This document shows, piece by piece, positions 18,701 through 26,805 of a stretch of DNA of 40,886 bases; position 1 is the first letter of the stretch, and the number at the start of each line of letters is the position of its first letter. The notes beneath the pieces are model-generated. The model was not told where the DNA came from and ran no database searches. It saw only the letters and a program-made list of their open reading frames with translations. The position numbers and the translations under genes are program-made. This DNA is from Chromatiales bacterium (GTDB lineage Bacteria > Pseudomonadota > Gammaproteobacteria > Chromatiales > Chromatiaceae): positions 1 through 40,886 of the forward strand of contig JANQEV010000106.1 in assembly GCA_028278145.1 (NCBI GenBank), given 5' to 3'.

Positions 18701-19341
18701 CGGCCCAAATAAACAGCTTTCAGGATAAGAAATTGGTTGTTGTTTGAATTGTGCAGTCTGGTAGGGCCTAATGTGACAATGTAACCGGTCTTTATTGCTT
18801 CCTCTATTGCACCTATTGCCTCCGCGCGACGGGATATGTCATATCCCAACAGGTTTGCTGAAAGCGGATTCATTGGCTCGATAAAACTGATCGGTAGATG
18901 AAAAGCCAAGAGGAAAACACCGCTCTTGTTCCGCGCATGCATACCATTCTTTAGTCGGAAGCCAACGAACCCTTCTTCTCGCATGCGCTCTACAAATCTA
19001 GCCCGATTCTCATCCTGGATTTTTGCCATGTGCAGAATCGCACTGATAAACGGGTATGCCTTAAGCATTTCCTGGGAAAATGCCGTTTGTTCAGCCATGC
19101 TCAGGTTTTCGCTGGAATGATAAAGACCAACAAGGGAAACCAGGACTGTCTCCAGGCTGGTGATCCGTTGAGTCACCGTGTGGTGAATTATACTTGCACT
19201 GTCTTCAAACTCAGAATTGATTGCCCGCAATTCATTCCACACGGAGAATGCTGCCGTCAACACTGAAAATGCGATGACTGACAACCAAAGGATGGCTGCC
19301 ATATAGCCCTTGAAAACCTGTTTCCTGGAGTTGAATCGCAT
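15718..19341 (-). CDS. CHASE-PAS-GAF-PAS-GGDEF-EAL cyclic di-GMP protein
   Basis: A 1207-residue membrane sensor. In order: helix about 13-33; periplasmic CHASE-like domain about 70-260; second helix about 313-335; PAS about 355-475; GAF about 500-640; PAS about 650-765; GGDEF about 780-945 with intact GGDEF near 855 and an I-site RxxD (REDD) five residues before; EAL about 960-1200 with AEALIRW, DDFGTGYSS and IAEGVETEEQ. Both catalytic domains look competent, so it may make or break down cyclic di-GMP depending on signal. The gene starts 2 bp after the stop of the upstream binding protein, which suggests that protein delivers the signal to the CHASE side. Confidence 0.92.
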   Translation of the reverse strand: MRFNSRKQVFKGYMAAILWLSVIAFSVLTAAFSVWNELRAINSEFEDSASIIHHTVTQRITSLETVLVSLVGLYHSSENLSMAEQTAFSQEMLKAYPFISAILHMAKIQDENRARFVERMREEGFVGFRLKNGMHARNKSGVFLLAFHLPISFIEPMNPLSANLLGYDISRRAEAIGAIEEAIKTGYIVTLGPTRLHNSNNNQFLILKAVYLGRYPPVQEDERREMFSGMAALRIDLDHFVEGVISPGEELKLTMSLAGSLKEIGSNNLESKIGSNGFSWNWPDLINLEIRQGVWVYGQQFLLSVTRQIGIAAIDWWNVAAMWLLFMMMLWLTVAVYRNRRIAQLQAQEADAAITAEEERFSKVIDTAFDAVITADKNGRIVSWNQHATDAFGYTETDALGQHLFQLILTPQVLEENDEILQSLFDTTEAKQSGVQLEVMGRHKDGRQFPLELAISSTIVGNLFVLSVFARDITQRKMADETLQRNLLDQEIIASIMHMSLQPIAITEILRHSLMLVLTRHGLGLSPKGCIFLVDKSTGELVMKVRHGLPDSIVESCSQLQFGKCMCGRAAEQGAVVFADHIDERHEITYPGIHPHGHYCVPIQSEGEVLGVLNMYVPHGHTRTQVEEQFLVAITDTLAGVVLRKQAEDELKQAATVFDNSVEGIVVSDSMANVITVNQAFTEITGYSRDEVIGKNPRLWKSDHHDRSFFHNMWASLEKTGQWRGEIWNRKKNGQVFPCWQTIRAVRDDSGTTTRYVSLIADITAIKESQAQIEHLAHHDPLTDLPNRLLFTARLEHAIERANRERHHIGVFFMDLDAFKHINDSFGHPFGDKILQQVAERLKLQLREDDTIARIGGDEFNILMEEVGSPQEAGIVAGKLLSAFSEPFETEGNTLYLTASIGISIYPEDGNEVTSLVRNADTAMYQAKRKGRNTYQFYTAEFTKSASERVQLESNLRNAMEQEQFIVYYQPQYSLTTGLLTGAEALIRWQHEELGLVPPSKFIPLAENTGLIIPIGEWVLRKACGQMKAWQEAGYAIERISANVAGQQIQLGGFTKTVSKILEETGLEPQCLELEITESFIMQQADEAISTLEELRGLGVRLAIDDFGTGYSSLSYLKRLPIDKLKIDRSFVKDIPQNQNDEAIAKAIIALGKSLQLKVIAEGVETEEQNSFLSLEGCDEVQGFFYSRPVPTEEFAALLKKSEILAN

Positions 19342-19343
19342 TA

Positions 19344-20312
19344 CTAATCCACTTTCTTGGCCTTCCGAATCAATGCCTTTGGCAATCTGATACTGCTTCG
19401 TTTAAGTATGTTGTGGTTTACCCAAATATCCCATTTTCGGTTCGACACAATCGGAAGATCGGTAGGCTTTGCGCCATCTAGAATTGCGAGCGCAGCTTGG
19501 CCAGCCCATTCGCCATGCTCCTCTGGGACTTTGGTAAGACCTAATATGGTGAAAGGCATCATCCAGCCATGGTTAGTGAGGCTAAGGCTTTTGGAAAACG
19601 ATTGTACTGACTGGCGAACCTCTTCAGCCTTCCAGTCATTAATGCCTGAACTACTACCGATGATAACGAAGTCATAATCCTGGGCTTTCTTATAAGCTGC
19701 TACCCAATCTGCAGTTGTGGAGACCAGGCGATTATCCAAAAAGACATTATGTTTTCTGGCTGCACTTATAAATCGCGACAAATTTTTCTTCTCGGTAAGA
19801 GTATCTGCCCCAATATACATTGCACTCTCTACTGTGCCCTGTATCTTACGAGCCCTTTCAAACAGCGCATCGATAGGCGCCACTTCCACAATACCCGTGG
19901 TGTTCTTATATGGGAAACCGTACCCATCTACATTCCAATTGATGCCGCAAAAAACAAATGGGACCGCGTGGTCTTTGAAGTACGGCTGAATGAGGTACTT
20001 GGCTGCATTGTCATCAGCGGTGATTACCACATCAGGCTTCCAGGTCTCTATAAGCTGCTTTGCATGTAGTGCTGCCTTTTTCTTTGACTCCTCATCCTTA
20101 TGCCGTTTCGTATTCATATCGAACTGTTTCAGTTCACACTTTCCAGCAAGTGTTGCGCGCAGACCACGTTCCACGCCGTCTGACCAGGCATAACCCTTGT
20201 GATATGAGGATACGAACAGACATTTACCAGCCAATGCGTTACTAGACATCAGCACCAGAAACACAGCTGTTATTATGATGGAGGAGGACCTTCTTCTATG
20301 ATTTATCACCAT
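19344..20312 (-). CDS. Periplasmic ABC-type substrate-binding protein (ABC_sub_bind family)
   Basis: A 322-residue exported binding protein. Basic residues and a hydrophobic stretch (about 1-28, ending SNALAG) form the signal peptide. SSYHKGYAWSDGV, KPDVVITADDNAAKYLI, PFVFCGIN and GEWAGQAALAILDG fit the PF04392-type family related to periplasmic sugar- and amino-acid-binding proteins. The ATG at 20312 is used because AGGAG lies 8 bp before it; the longer reading from 20354 has no such site. No permease or ATPase gene is present, and the next gene 2 bp downstream is a cyclic di-GMP sensor, so it probably works as a sensory subunit rather than in uptake. The ligand is unknown. Confidence 0.87.
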   Translation of the reverse strand: MVINHRRRSSSIIITAVFLVLMSSNALAGKCLFVSSYHKGYAWSDGVERGLRATLAGKCELKQFDMNTKRHKDEESKKKAALHAKQLIETWKPDVVITADDNAAKYLIQPYFKDHAVPFVFCGINWNVDGYGFPYKNTTGIVEVAPIDALFERARKIQGTVESAMYIGADTLTEKKNLSRFISAARKHNVFLDNRLVSTTADWVAAYKKAQDYDFVIIGSSSGINDWKAEEVRQSVQSFSKSLSLTNHGWMMPFTILGLTKVPEEHGEWAGQAALAILDGAKPTDLPIVSNRKWDIWVNHNILKRSSIRLPKALIRKAKKVD

Positions 20313-20753
20313 GAGCCTACTCCTTGCTTCACTAAATCCAGAAGGAAATACCAATACTACCTAATTAGTAGTATCTCGACTGATTGGCAATAAACTTTAC
20401 ACAAATGTCAATATTTTTTACAACATTTCTTCGTATTAATAGCCAGAGGATTTTTTGATCCTATGTAAACATGACTATTTTGTGTGTTGCTACGTCTGAG
20501 ACAATCTCATTTGTTTATTATGAATTTACAACAAAAAGTAATTTTCCTATCAAGGAGGACTTGAAGTGTAAGTCTTTGAGATTAGGCAAGTAACGCCACG
20601 CTACTGCAAGTTTTTTGTATACATCGAATCCCTATGATGAGCCTAGCAGCTTGTAGCTGTATGTAATAATGTCCACTTTGTGCCGAAAGCAGAAGTACGT
20701 TTAGATCCGCGATGAAAATCGGTTTCTTATTGTATTTTGTTTGATTTTAATAC
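20313..20753. other. Intergenic region upstream of the binding protein operon
   Basis: A 441-bp AT-rich gap. It holds an inverted repeat at 20354-20374 and, on the plus strand, an AAGGAGGA sequence near 20554 followed only by very short reading frames, so no gene is supported. Confidence 0.5.
20354..20374. promoter_or_regulatory. Operator-like inverted repeat ATACTAC-N7-GTAGTAT
   Basis: Perfect 7-bp arms around CTAATTA lie 42-62 bp upstream of the binding protein start codon, a position suited to transcriptional control of the two-gene operon. The regulator is unknown. Confidence 0.45.
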
Positions 20754-21893
20754 TCAGTTATCAACAGATTTTTCTGCATATCCTGCCAGTTCCAGATAAC
20801 CGCTTCCCTGTAGTGGCTGCCCTGATCTGTTGCCGGATATATCTACCGCGCCCTCCCAGTAACGAATCAGATGGTCCAGTTCCTGGTTTTTCAGAACCGG
20901 TGTTACAGTAAGGTTGATATCTAGTTTCGGTATCTCCAGCTTCCAACGTATGGGATAGCTGCCCCCCATCGGGCTGTCCCACCACTCCAGTTCCTGTAAG
21001 TACACGGTATCTGCGTTCAGCCTGATGATTTCTCCATCCTGTTGTAGAAGCGTTCCAGAACTGTGTGGGTCTACAGTTCCATCCTTGCGGCGCAGACGAT
21101 AGAACATTAGGTCTGAACCATCTGAGAGCTGCAGAGAGAACCAGTCCCAGCCGGCCTGGTCTTTACCCAGGGCGCTGGTGCTCCATTCACGGTCCAGCCA
21201 GGATAGCCCTGTGACCTGGTGTTTGCTGTTTTCCAGTGCTATTTCACCACTGACACCCAGACGCGGAATAGAGTAGTAGTAGGAGGCATTGCCTGGTTCG
21301 CTGCTCTTCTGGCTCAGGCCGTCCTGACCCTGCAGCAGGGGGCGGCGCAGTGGTTGTAACTTCAGATTCAATTCGATGTTGTCTGCCTTGGCCTGTAGAT
21401 GCCAGTGGTCATTTCTTTCCGTAATGGACCAGTCGTATAGCCAGACACGGAATGGTTCGGCTTCGGCGCCAGCCAACTCATTGGCGCCACGGCTGAAACG
21501 TTCAAAGCTGTAAAATTTCTCTCCCGATACATCTGTCAGGGCCAGATGGGCCATCCAGCTCTGGTTGCTTCCCCATGCTGATTTCCGTTGCGGGTTATCA
21601 GGAGACAGGGCATTTCGAAAGAATACCAATTGGAATCCAAAGCGGTTTGATTTGGTATCGGCCAGGTTGCCGGTGAAGTACCACCATTCGTTGCGAAAGC
21701 CAGGGTGCGAACCGTGATCATCTGGGAAGCTGAATGTGCGCGGAGCCAGGGCGCGCTGGAAACCGGTATCAGCTATTCCTCCCAGAATATCTCCCACTTG
21801 GTATCCACTGCTCGGTTCTACTTGGTTGTGATTGTCCAACAGCCAGATGGCAGTTACAGTTAGCAGGGTTATTAGCGTGAAGATCTTGAACAT
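20754..21893 (-). CDS. Lipocalin-like (AttH / carotenoid 1,2-hydratase-type) exported protein
   Basis: A 379-residue protein with an N-terminal hydrophobic segment (about 1-20), followed by the two-lobed lipocalin-like fold of the AttH/CrtC family: FPDDHGSHPGFRNEWWYFTGNL near 55-80, GFQLVFFR, WMAHLALTD, GLSWLDREWSTSAL and WDWFSLQLSDGSDLMFYRLR. Family members bind or process hydrophobic molecules; those beside AttEFG-type transporters are thought to take part in lipid-like export, not carotenoid synthesis. The ATG at 21893, with AGGAG upstream, is preferred over the GTG at 21911, which overlaps the permease. It is the last gene of a three-gene operon. Confidence 0.88.
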   Translation of the reverse strand: MFKIFTLITLLTVTAIWLLDNHNQVEPSSGYQVGDILGGIADTGFQRALAPRTFSFPDDHGSHPGFRNEWWYFTGNLADTKSNRFGFQLVFFRNALSPDNPQRKSAWGSNQSWMAHLALTDVSGEKFYSFERFSRGANELAGAEAEPFRVWLYDWSITERNDHWHLQAKADNIELNLKLQPLRRPLLQGQDGLSQKSSEPGNASYYYSIPRLGVSGEIALENSKHQVTGLSWLDREWSTSALGKDQAGWDWFSLQLSDGSDLMFYRLRRKDGTVDPHSSGTLLQQDGEIIRLNADTVYLQELEWWDSPMGGSYPIRWKLEIPKLDINLTVTPVLKNQELDHLIRYWEGAVDISGNRSGQPLQGSGYLELAGYAEKSVDN

Positions 21894-21900
21894 GTGGTGC

Positions 21901-24435
21901 CTACTCCTCACGCAGTGCCATTGTTGGAGGGGTTTTAGCCATGCGCCAGGCAGGATAGACCCCGGCTAATAGGGCAGAGATAAGGGCCAACAGCAAAGCT
22001 TCAATCAATACCCCTCCGGGGATGAGCAGTTCCATACTCCAGCCAAAGGCACGTTGATTGATGACGAATACCAATACCAGTGCCAGGATCAGACCCAGGG
22101 GTATGGCCAGCAAGCCGGAGATCAGGCCCATGAAACCGGTCTGTCCCAGTGTTACCCCCCACACCTGCCTGGGAGTGAACCCGGTAGCACGCATAATAGC
22201 CAGCTCCCTGGCCTTCTCCAGTTGCAGACTCAGAAGTGCACTCAGGATACCCACGAATGCCACACAGATGGCCAGAAGTCGTAGTACGTTGGTAATTACA
22301 AAGGTGCGGTCGAAGGTCTCCAGTGAGGTTTGATGCAGGGTCCGGTTGGAGCGGATACGCAACTCCTGTATGTCTCCAACCAGGTTATGAATCCTGCCAA
22401 TAAGCTGCTCTGGGTCTACCCCGGGTTTCAGATACAGGCCCATGGAGTAGATGGAGTTGTCGTTCCAGTGCTGGCGATAGAGGGACATGCGCATGCTTAC
22501 CACTCCATGCTCGGAACCATAATCTCGATAGATCCCGGCTATCTCAAAACTATGCCTGCCATGATCGGTGTCCAGTTGCAGTTTATCGCCCACTGCCAGC
22601 TTGTGCCGATAGGCGTATGGTTCGGAGATTAGTACCGCCTGTTCCCGGTCGAATTTGGACCAGACTGTTTCCGGGTCACCCTGTAACAGTTCAACACTAC
22701 CATAGCTCTTTGCAGCCATGTGGATGGCAAACAACTGGGTAATGGTGCCAGCGGTGTGTAGTTCCGTCTGGCGGCCACGGCTGATCTCTGCGATACCCGG
22801 AAGTTGTTCTATCATGTTTGAGATTTCCGGTTTCAGTCGGGCCTGGTTTCCGGTGCCAGATGGCTGATCGGGTGATATATAGATATCACCCCGCAGGGTG
22901 GATTCCAGCCACTGCTGCACTGAGCCACGAAAACTGTCCACCATTACTCCTACCCCTACTGTGGCGGAGATGGCTATGCTCAGGGCTGCAATGGCTACTC
23001 CAGTGCGGCTGAGAGAGGTGTGAACACCATGCACCGCCATACGCCCTGATACTCCTATGCTGGGACCAAACAGCCTGGTGGTTGCCTGGCACATCCAGGT
23101 TACCAATGTGGGTGTAAGCAGGCTGCAACCAAGGATAAAGATGAACAGTGCAACAAAACCGAACATCAGGCTGTCGTCAGCAATAAGCAGGGACCCTGCG
23201 ACTGCACAGCAGCCGAGACCCAGCCAGGTAAGGGGCAGGCGTAGCTGCTTGGTTCGATCCTCAATGCGGGACCTATTCTGAACCGAACGGGGAGATGAGA
23301 ATGCTGCCTCAAAGGCAGGGATCAATACTGCAATCATAGTGGCGATGATGCCCATCAAGGCACCCTTTATCAGGCCCGAGGTTTGCAGGAAAAGTTTACT
23401 TACTGTGAGCACAAAATAGAGATCATTGATGGTACGGGTAACCAGGTGAATGAGTTGCTGTGCCAGCACTATTCCCAGCGCCAGACCAGCTATAGTGCCA
23501 GCTGCTCCGATCAGCAGGCCTTCACCCAGGATCAGGCTAAATATGTCTCTCCGGGTGGCACCCAGTACGCGCAGGTTTCCAAATAACTCTCTTCTTTGCA
23601 GGACCGAAAATGAGATTGAGTTATAGATAAGAAACATACCCACTACCAGGGCCAGCAGGCTCATGGCTGTGAGATTGAGGTGGAAGGACTGGGTCATTCC
23701 GCGCATGGTCAGGTTGCGCGATGCGGTTTCCAGCAGACGGGTTCCTGCGGGTAATATGGACAGAATAGAGTCAATATCCAATGCATCATCCAGAATCAGA
23801 TCTATGCGGGTCAGTCGCCCTTCACGCTGTAACAGCTCCTGGGCACTGGCTATATCTGTAATCAGAATGTTTTTGAAGATTGCTGCCCTGGTGGGTGATG
23901 GTATGTAACTACCTATGAGCAGGGCAGGTCGTTTTTCCCCTCCAATGATCAGTTCGATTCTGTCACCTGCAGATAAGCCAAGGGATTCGGTCAGTTCCTG
24001 GCTCATAACTATGGCACCAGGTGTGGTTAGCAGTTGGCGAATCAGGTCGGTTTGTTCACCATCGGTAGTAAAGTCAAGCAGGTTACGAAAATCACCCTCG
24101 GCAAATGGATCTATGCCGATCAGTTCCAGGGTGTTGTCGTCCAGGATTACATGGCCCGACACTACAGGGGCGCTTTTATCAATTCCATACTGCCGGCGAA
24201 GTTGGGTGTAGAGTGAATCGGGAATACCATTGGGTCCGGCGACAATCTGGTGGCTGGCCTTGCCGGTCACTGCCTGTGCTGATAGATCAAAGGCGCGTCT
24301 GGCACTGTCATTGGCCAGATCCACCGCAACTACCACGGCAACTCCAAGTGCAATACCCAGGATGGCCAGAACCAGTTGCCAGGGATGGAGCCGCAGATGC
24401 TGCAGACTGGCTCGCCATAGTGTGGTTTTCACCAT
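21901..24435 (-). CDS. FtsX-like ABC transporter permease (AttFG-type, two-unit)
   Basis: An 844-residue inner-membrane permease with duplicated FtsX/MacB architecture: first helix about 20-40, periplasmic MacB-like domain about 45-245, helices near 255-375, an internal membrane pair about 405-445, second periplasmic domain about 490-690, and helices about 715-830 ending in AWRMAKTPPTMALREE. The start overlaps the ATPase stop by 7 bp (ATGGTGA arrangement), showing co-translation. It resembles a fusion of the AttF and AttG permeases and belongs with the ATPase and lipocalin-like protein on either side, probably moving a lipid or hydrophobic product across the envelope. Confidence 0.91.
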   Translation of the reverse strand: MVKTTLWRASLQHLRLHPWQLVLAILGIALGVAVVVAVDLANDSARRAFDLSAQAVTGKASHQIVAGPNGIPDSLYTQLRRQYGIDKSAPVVSGHVILDDNTLELIGIDPFAEGDFRNLLDFTTDGEQTDLIRQLLTTPGAIVMSQELTESLGLSAGDRIELIIGGEKRPALLIGSYIPSPTRAAIFKNILITDIASAQELLQREGRLTRIDLILDDALDIDSILSILPAGTRLLETASRNLTMRGMTQSFHLNLTAMSLLALVVGMFLIYNSISFSVLQRRELFGNLRVLGATRRDIFSLILGEGLLIGAAGTIAGLALGIVLAQQLIHLVTRTINDLYFVLTVSKLFLQTSGLIKGALMGIIATMIAVLIPAFEAAFSSPRSVQNRSRIEDRTKQLRLPLTWLGLGCCAVAGSLLIADDSLMFGFVALFIFILGCSLLTPTLVTWMCQATTRLFGPSIGVSGRMAVHGVHTSLSRTGVAIAALSIAISATVGVGVMVDSFRGSVQQWLESTLRGDIYISPDQPSGTGNQARLKPEISNMIEQLPGIAEISRGRQTELHTAGTITQLFAIHMAAKSYGSVELLQGDPETVWSKFDREQAVLISEPYAYRHKLAVGDKLQLDTDHGRHSFEIAGIYRDYGSEHGVVSMRMSLYRQHWNDNSIYSMGLYLKPGVDPEQLIGRIHNLVGDIQELRIRSNRTLHQTSLETFDRTFVITNVLRLLAICVAFVGILSALLSLQLEKARELAIMRATGFTPRQVWGVTLGQTGFMGLISGLLAIPLGLILALVLVFVINQRAFGWSMELLIPGGVLIEALLLALISALLAGVYPAWRMAKTPPTMALREE

Positions 24436-25139
24436 AGCATACCAACCGATGCCGGCTGCAGTTTGCCATCAGCCAGAGTTAGAGTGCGATCTGCCCTGGA
24501 GGCAACTGCCTGGCTGTGGGTTACCAGTACCATGGTAGAGTTTTCTTCCCGCACCATTCTCTCCAGCAGGTTCAGAACAGATTTTCCGCTCTGGGCATCG
24601 AGATTCCCCGTGGGTTCGTCGGCAAGAATCAGTTTGGGACGGTGGGCCAGGGCGCGGGCTACGGCGACACGCTGCTGTTCACCACCTGAGAGCTGGTCAG
24701 GATAACTCGTGTCATGGCCTGGCAATTCGATCGCCTCTAGCAGTTCCTGTATCCGCTGTCTGCTCTGTTCTTTGCTCCAGCCGTTCAACTCTAGTGGGAG
24801 TAGCAGATTGTCAACAACATTCAGAGTGGGGAGCAGGTTAAAAAACTGGTATACAAATCCGATATGGTGTCGGCGAAACATGGTTCTGCTGTGTTCATCC
24901 AGACCGGTCAGATCTACCCCGTCTATCCGGATAGATCCACTGGTGGGCTGGTCGATCCCGCCAATGATATTTAACAGAGTAGATTTGCCACAGCCGCTGC
25001 GTCCCAACAGGGCCAGGATCTCTCCGCGCTGAATAGTCCCATTCAGGTCATGCAGCACCTGTTGCCTGGAGTCACCCTGGCGATAACACCGGGATATGTT
25101 ATGTAGGTTTAAGAATGCTTCAGCGCCGTTACCACTCAT
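24429..25139 (-). CDS. ABC transporter ATP-binding protein (LolD/MacB class, AttE-type)
   Basis: A 236-residue ATPase with Walker A LGRSGCGKST (about 43-52), Q-loop YQFFNLLP, signature LSGGEQQR, Walker [13 protein letters not shown] and LVTHS. It energises the permease encoded downstream. The ATG at 25139 is preferred on length and on where family similarity begins; an upstream start at 25187 is possible, and neither has a strong ribosome-binding site. Confidence 0.9.
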   Translation of the reverse strand: MSGNGAEAFLNLHNISRCYRQGDSRQQVLHDLNGTIQRGEILALLGRSGCGKSTLLNIIGGIDQPTSGSIRIDGVDLTGLDEHSRTMFRRHHIGFVYQFFNLLPTLNVVDNLLLPLELNGWSKEQSRQRIQELLEAIELPGHDTSYPDQLSGGEQQRVAVARALAHRPKLILADEPTGNLDAQSGKSVLNLLERMVREENSTMVLVTHSQAVASRADRTLTLADGKLQPASVGMLW

Positions 25140-25299
25140 TGTGTAGAGGCAGATCTGTATGAAATTTAAAGAAATAGAGCTTTGCAACCATGGTAATGAT
25201 GATATTTGTCATGTATTCAGTTTCAAGATTAGTAAATAAGCCACTATTTTGTTGTTTTATCATGATAAATTGATCAAGGTCATGTGAAATAGATGGTTG

Positions 25300-25432
25300 T
25301 TGGTCTAACTTAGCGCGAGCAATAAAAATAAGTTGCATGCGCAGTTGCGAACACAGCTGCAATTGCGACAACAGTTAATAACTATAAATACTGTTGTTCA
25401 ACTAGACCCGCTTAGAGCGGGATTTTTTTTTT
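25300..25432 (+). ncRNA. Candidate small RNA ending in an orphan terminator
   Basis: An 8-bp hairpin ACAACAGT/ACTGTTGT (25368-25375, 25390-25397) is followed by a strong terminator at 25407-25432, with no plus-strand reading frame upstream that could use it. A weak promoter guess is TTGGTC near 25300 with TAAAAA about 17 bp later. The 5' end is not defined. Existence of the RNA is inference from structure. Confidence 0.4.
25407..25432 (+). terminator. Strong rho-independent terminator on the plus strand
   Basis: The stem CCCGCT/AGCGGG (25407-25412, 25416-25421) with a 3-base loop is followed by a run of ten T. The nearest upstream genes run the other way, so it ends an unannotated plus-strand transcript. 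Confidence 0.85.
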
Positions 25433-25571
25433 CAATACGGTGTAAAATCTCAAAGAATTATTCAACAGACTAGCGAATGCAGTTGTGAACACCAAGCAGG
25501 CCAAATGGTGTTATCTTGATTGACCCGCAAGGGTAGGTAGAGGTAGAACGGTTTATACGAAGGGCCCGTAA

Positions 25572-26216
25572 ATGGTGATCACAACCAGTAGCCTCACATT
25601 TCGTGCACGTGCTGTAATTACCGACTCCATATCACGTGGTTTCTCCTATCCTGTTTCCGATTTCTATACCGATCTGACAAGTGGCGAATTTCTGCAGTCG
25701 TTATCGAATGAATGCAGGATGTTACAAAAAACTTCAGCTGTATATGTCTCCCTGTCAGAGATTGAAGCTGGTATCCGGAAGATCATCACTGATCGAACCA
25801 GAGAGGATCTGGAGTCCGAATATATTGAACTGTTTGAACATAATAAAGCCAAGTCACCACTGCATCTGTATGGCGGTCTGCATCTGCAGAACGGGGGTGG
25901 GAGGCTGGAGACGCTGCAATGCCTGACCAGTCTGTATCGGAGCTGTGGACTGGAGATGGAAGAAGGTTCTGAGCACGCAGACCATCTAACCGTGGTGCTT
26001 GAGTTTCTTGGATTGCTTTACCGCCAGTATGATCAGTTACAATCTGATAGTGATGAACCTGGTCTGCGTCAGCTCAAGGCGGATATTCGTTCCGTTATAA
26101 AAGAGCTGGCATGGACAAAAAGTCTGGATGAGGAGCTTGCTGCCAGGGGAGGGCATCCTTTCTATCTACCATTGAGCAGACTGCTGCAGGCACTATTGGC
26201 ATTACCAGACACGTAG
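25572..26216 (+). CDS. TorD/DmsD/NarJ-like molybdoenzyme chaperone
   Basis: A 214-residue helical cytoplasmic protein. The segment ESEYIELFEHNKAKSPLHLYGG, then LTSLYRSCGLE and ADHLTVVLEFLGLLY, is the hallmark of the TorD/NarJ family, which binds the apo catalytic subunit of Tat-exported molybdoenzymes and guards cofactor insertion. The probable client is the Tat-exported molybdopterin oxidoreductase encoded about 2.5 kb away on the other strand. GAAGGG precedes the ATG at 25572. Specific subfamily is not settled. Confidence 0.85.
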   Translation: MVITTSSLTFRARAVITDSISRGFSYPVSDFYTDLTSGEFLQSLSNECRMLQKTSAVYVSLSEIEAGIRKIITDRTREDLESEYIELFEHNKAKSPLHLYGGLHLQNGGGRLETLQCLTSLYRSCGLEMEEGSEHADHLTVVLEFLGLLYRQYDQLQSDSDEPGLRQLKADIRSVIKELAWTKSLDEELAARGGHPFYLPLSRLLQALLALPDT

Positions 26217-26268
26217 TAGACCACATAGGCCTGGCAAGTTGTGAGATATAGTCATTGAGGTGTGGTAT

Positions 26269-26802
26269 ATGATGTGCCTATTTTCTTGTAGTTATTGGAT
26301 GACAGTCACTAGATCTTGGTCCCGTGCATTCTCAGCAATTAGCCTGCTTGTGCCTGTACTCGCTCTGATCACATTTTTAGTTCCTACTGTTGCTCTGGGC
26401 GACTCCCATAACCAGAGTTTTGGTGATAGCAGTGTAAAGCCACTACCAGTACGACAAAGAGTGGTATATCACATAAGTGAGGCCAAAAAGGTGTCATTTG
26501 TTCTGGGCAATATCAATAATCATATTGATGGGGTGGGTAGTCCTGACCTGGTGGAAATTGTGGTTGTGGTAAATGGCGATGGCCATAACGGATTTCTAAA
26601 GTCCAAGGCCAGCCAGGAGATTGCTACAGAGGTGGATCTGTTGCAGATTCAGGATGTGAAATTCGAGATATGTGGTCACACTATGGATGCATACAGCACA
26701 ACTGAAAAAGACCTGGTAGGTGACTTCAAACGACTCAATCAAGGTGGGGTTGTGCGTATGGTTGAGTTGCAGATGAAAGGTTTTGCCTATCTGCGTCCCT
26801 AG
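26269..26802 (+). CDS. Secreted DsrE/DsrF-like family protein
   Basis: A 177-residue protein with a long hydrophobic leader (about 12-45, ending VALGDS), then a DsrE-like fold (about 62-177): RVVYHISEAKKVSFVLGNI, DLVEIVVVVNGDGHNGFL, LLQIQDVKFEICGHTM and VRMVELQMKGFAYLRP. The cysteine in EICGHTM (residue 135 from this start) is at the position of the sulfur-carrying cysteine of DsrE-type proteins. A periplasmic or membrane-anchored location suggests a persulfide carrier outside the cytoplasm. GAGG lies 8 bp before ATG 26269. It follows the TorD-like gene by about 50 bp, which ties it to the molybdoenzyme locus. Confidence 0.82.
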   Translation: MMCLFSCSYWMTVTRSWSRAFSAISLLVPVLALITFLVPTVALGDSHNQSFGDSSVKPLPVRQRVVYHISEAKKVSFVLGNINNHIDGVGSPDLVEIVVVVNGDGHNGFLKSKASQEIATEVDLLQIQDVKFEICGHTMDAYSTTEKDLVGDFKRLNQGGVVRMVELQMKGFAYLRP

Positions 26803-26805
26803 TTG

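Larger units (their letters stand above)
25140..25571. other. Divergent intergenic region with repeats and an orphan terminator
   Basis: No protein-coding region is supported. It carries the promoter region of the minus-strand ABC operon and, on the plus strand, the hairpin and terminator described separately. GCAGTTGYGAACAC occurs at 25341-25354 and 25479-25492 (13 of 14 identical). A small hairpin ACCC-GCAA-GGGT lies near 25526. Confidence 0.5.

Noticed and set aside
20550-20620. Strong ribosome-binding-like AAGGAGGA on the plus strand
   Set aside because: Only a peptide of about ten codons or an immediate stop follows, so no gene is supported.
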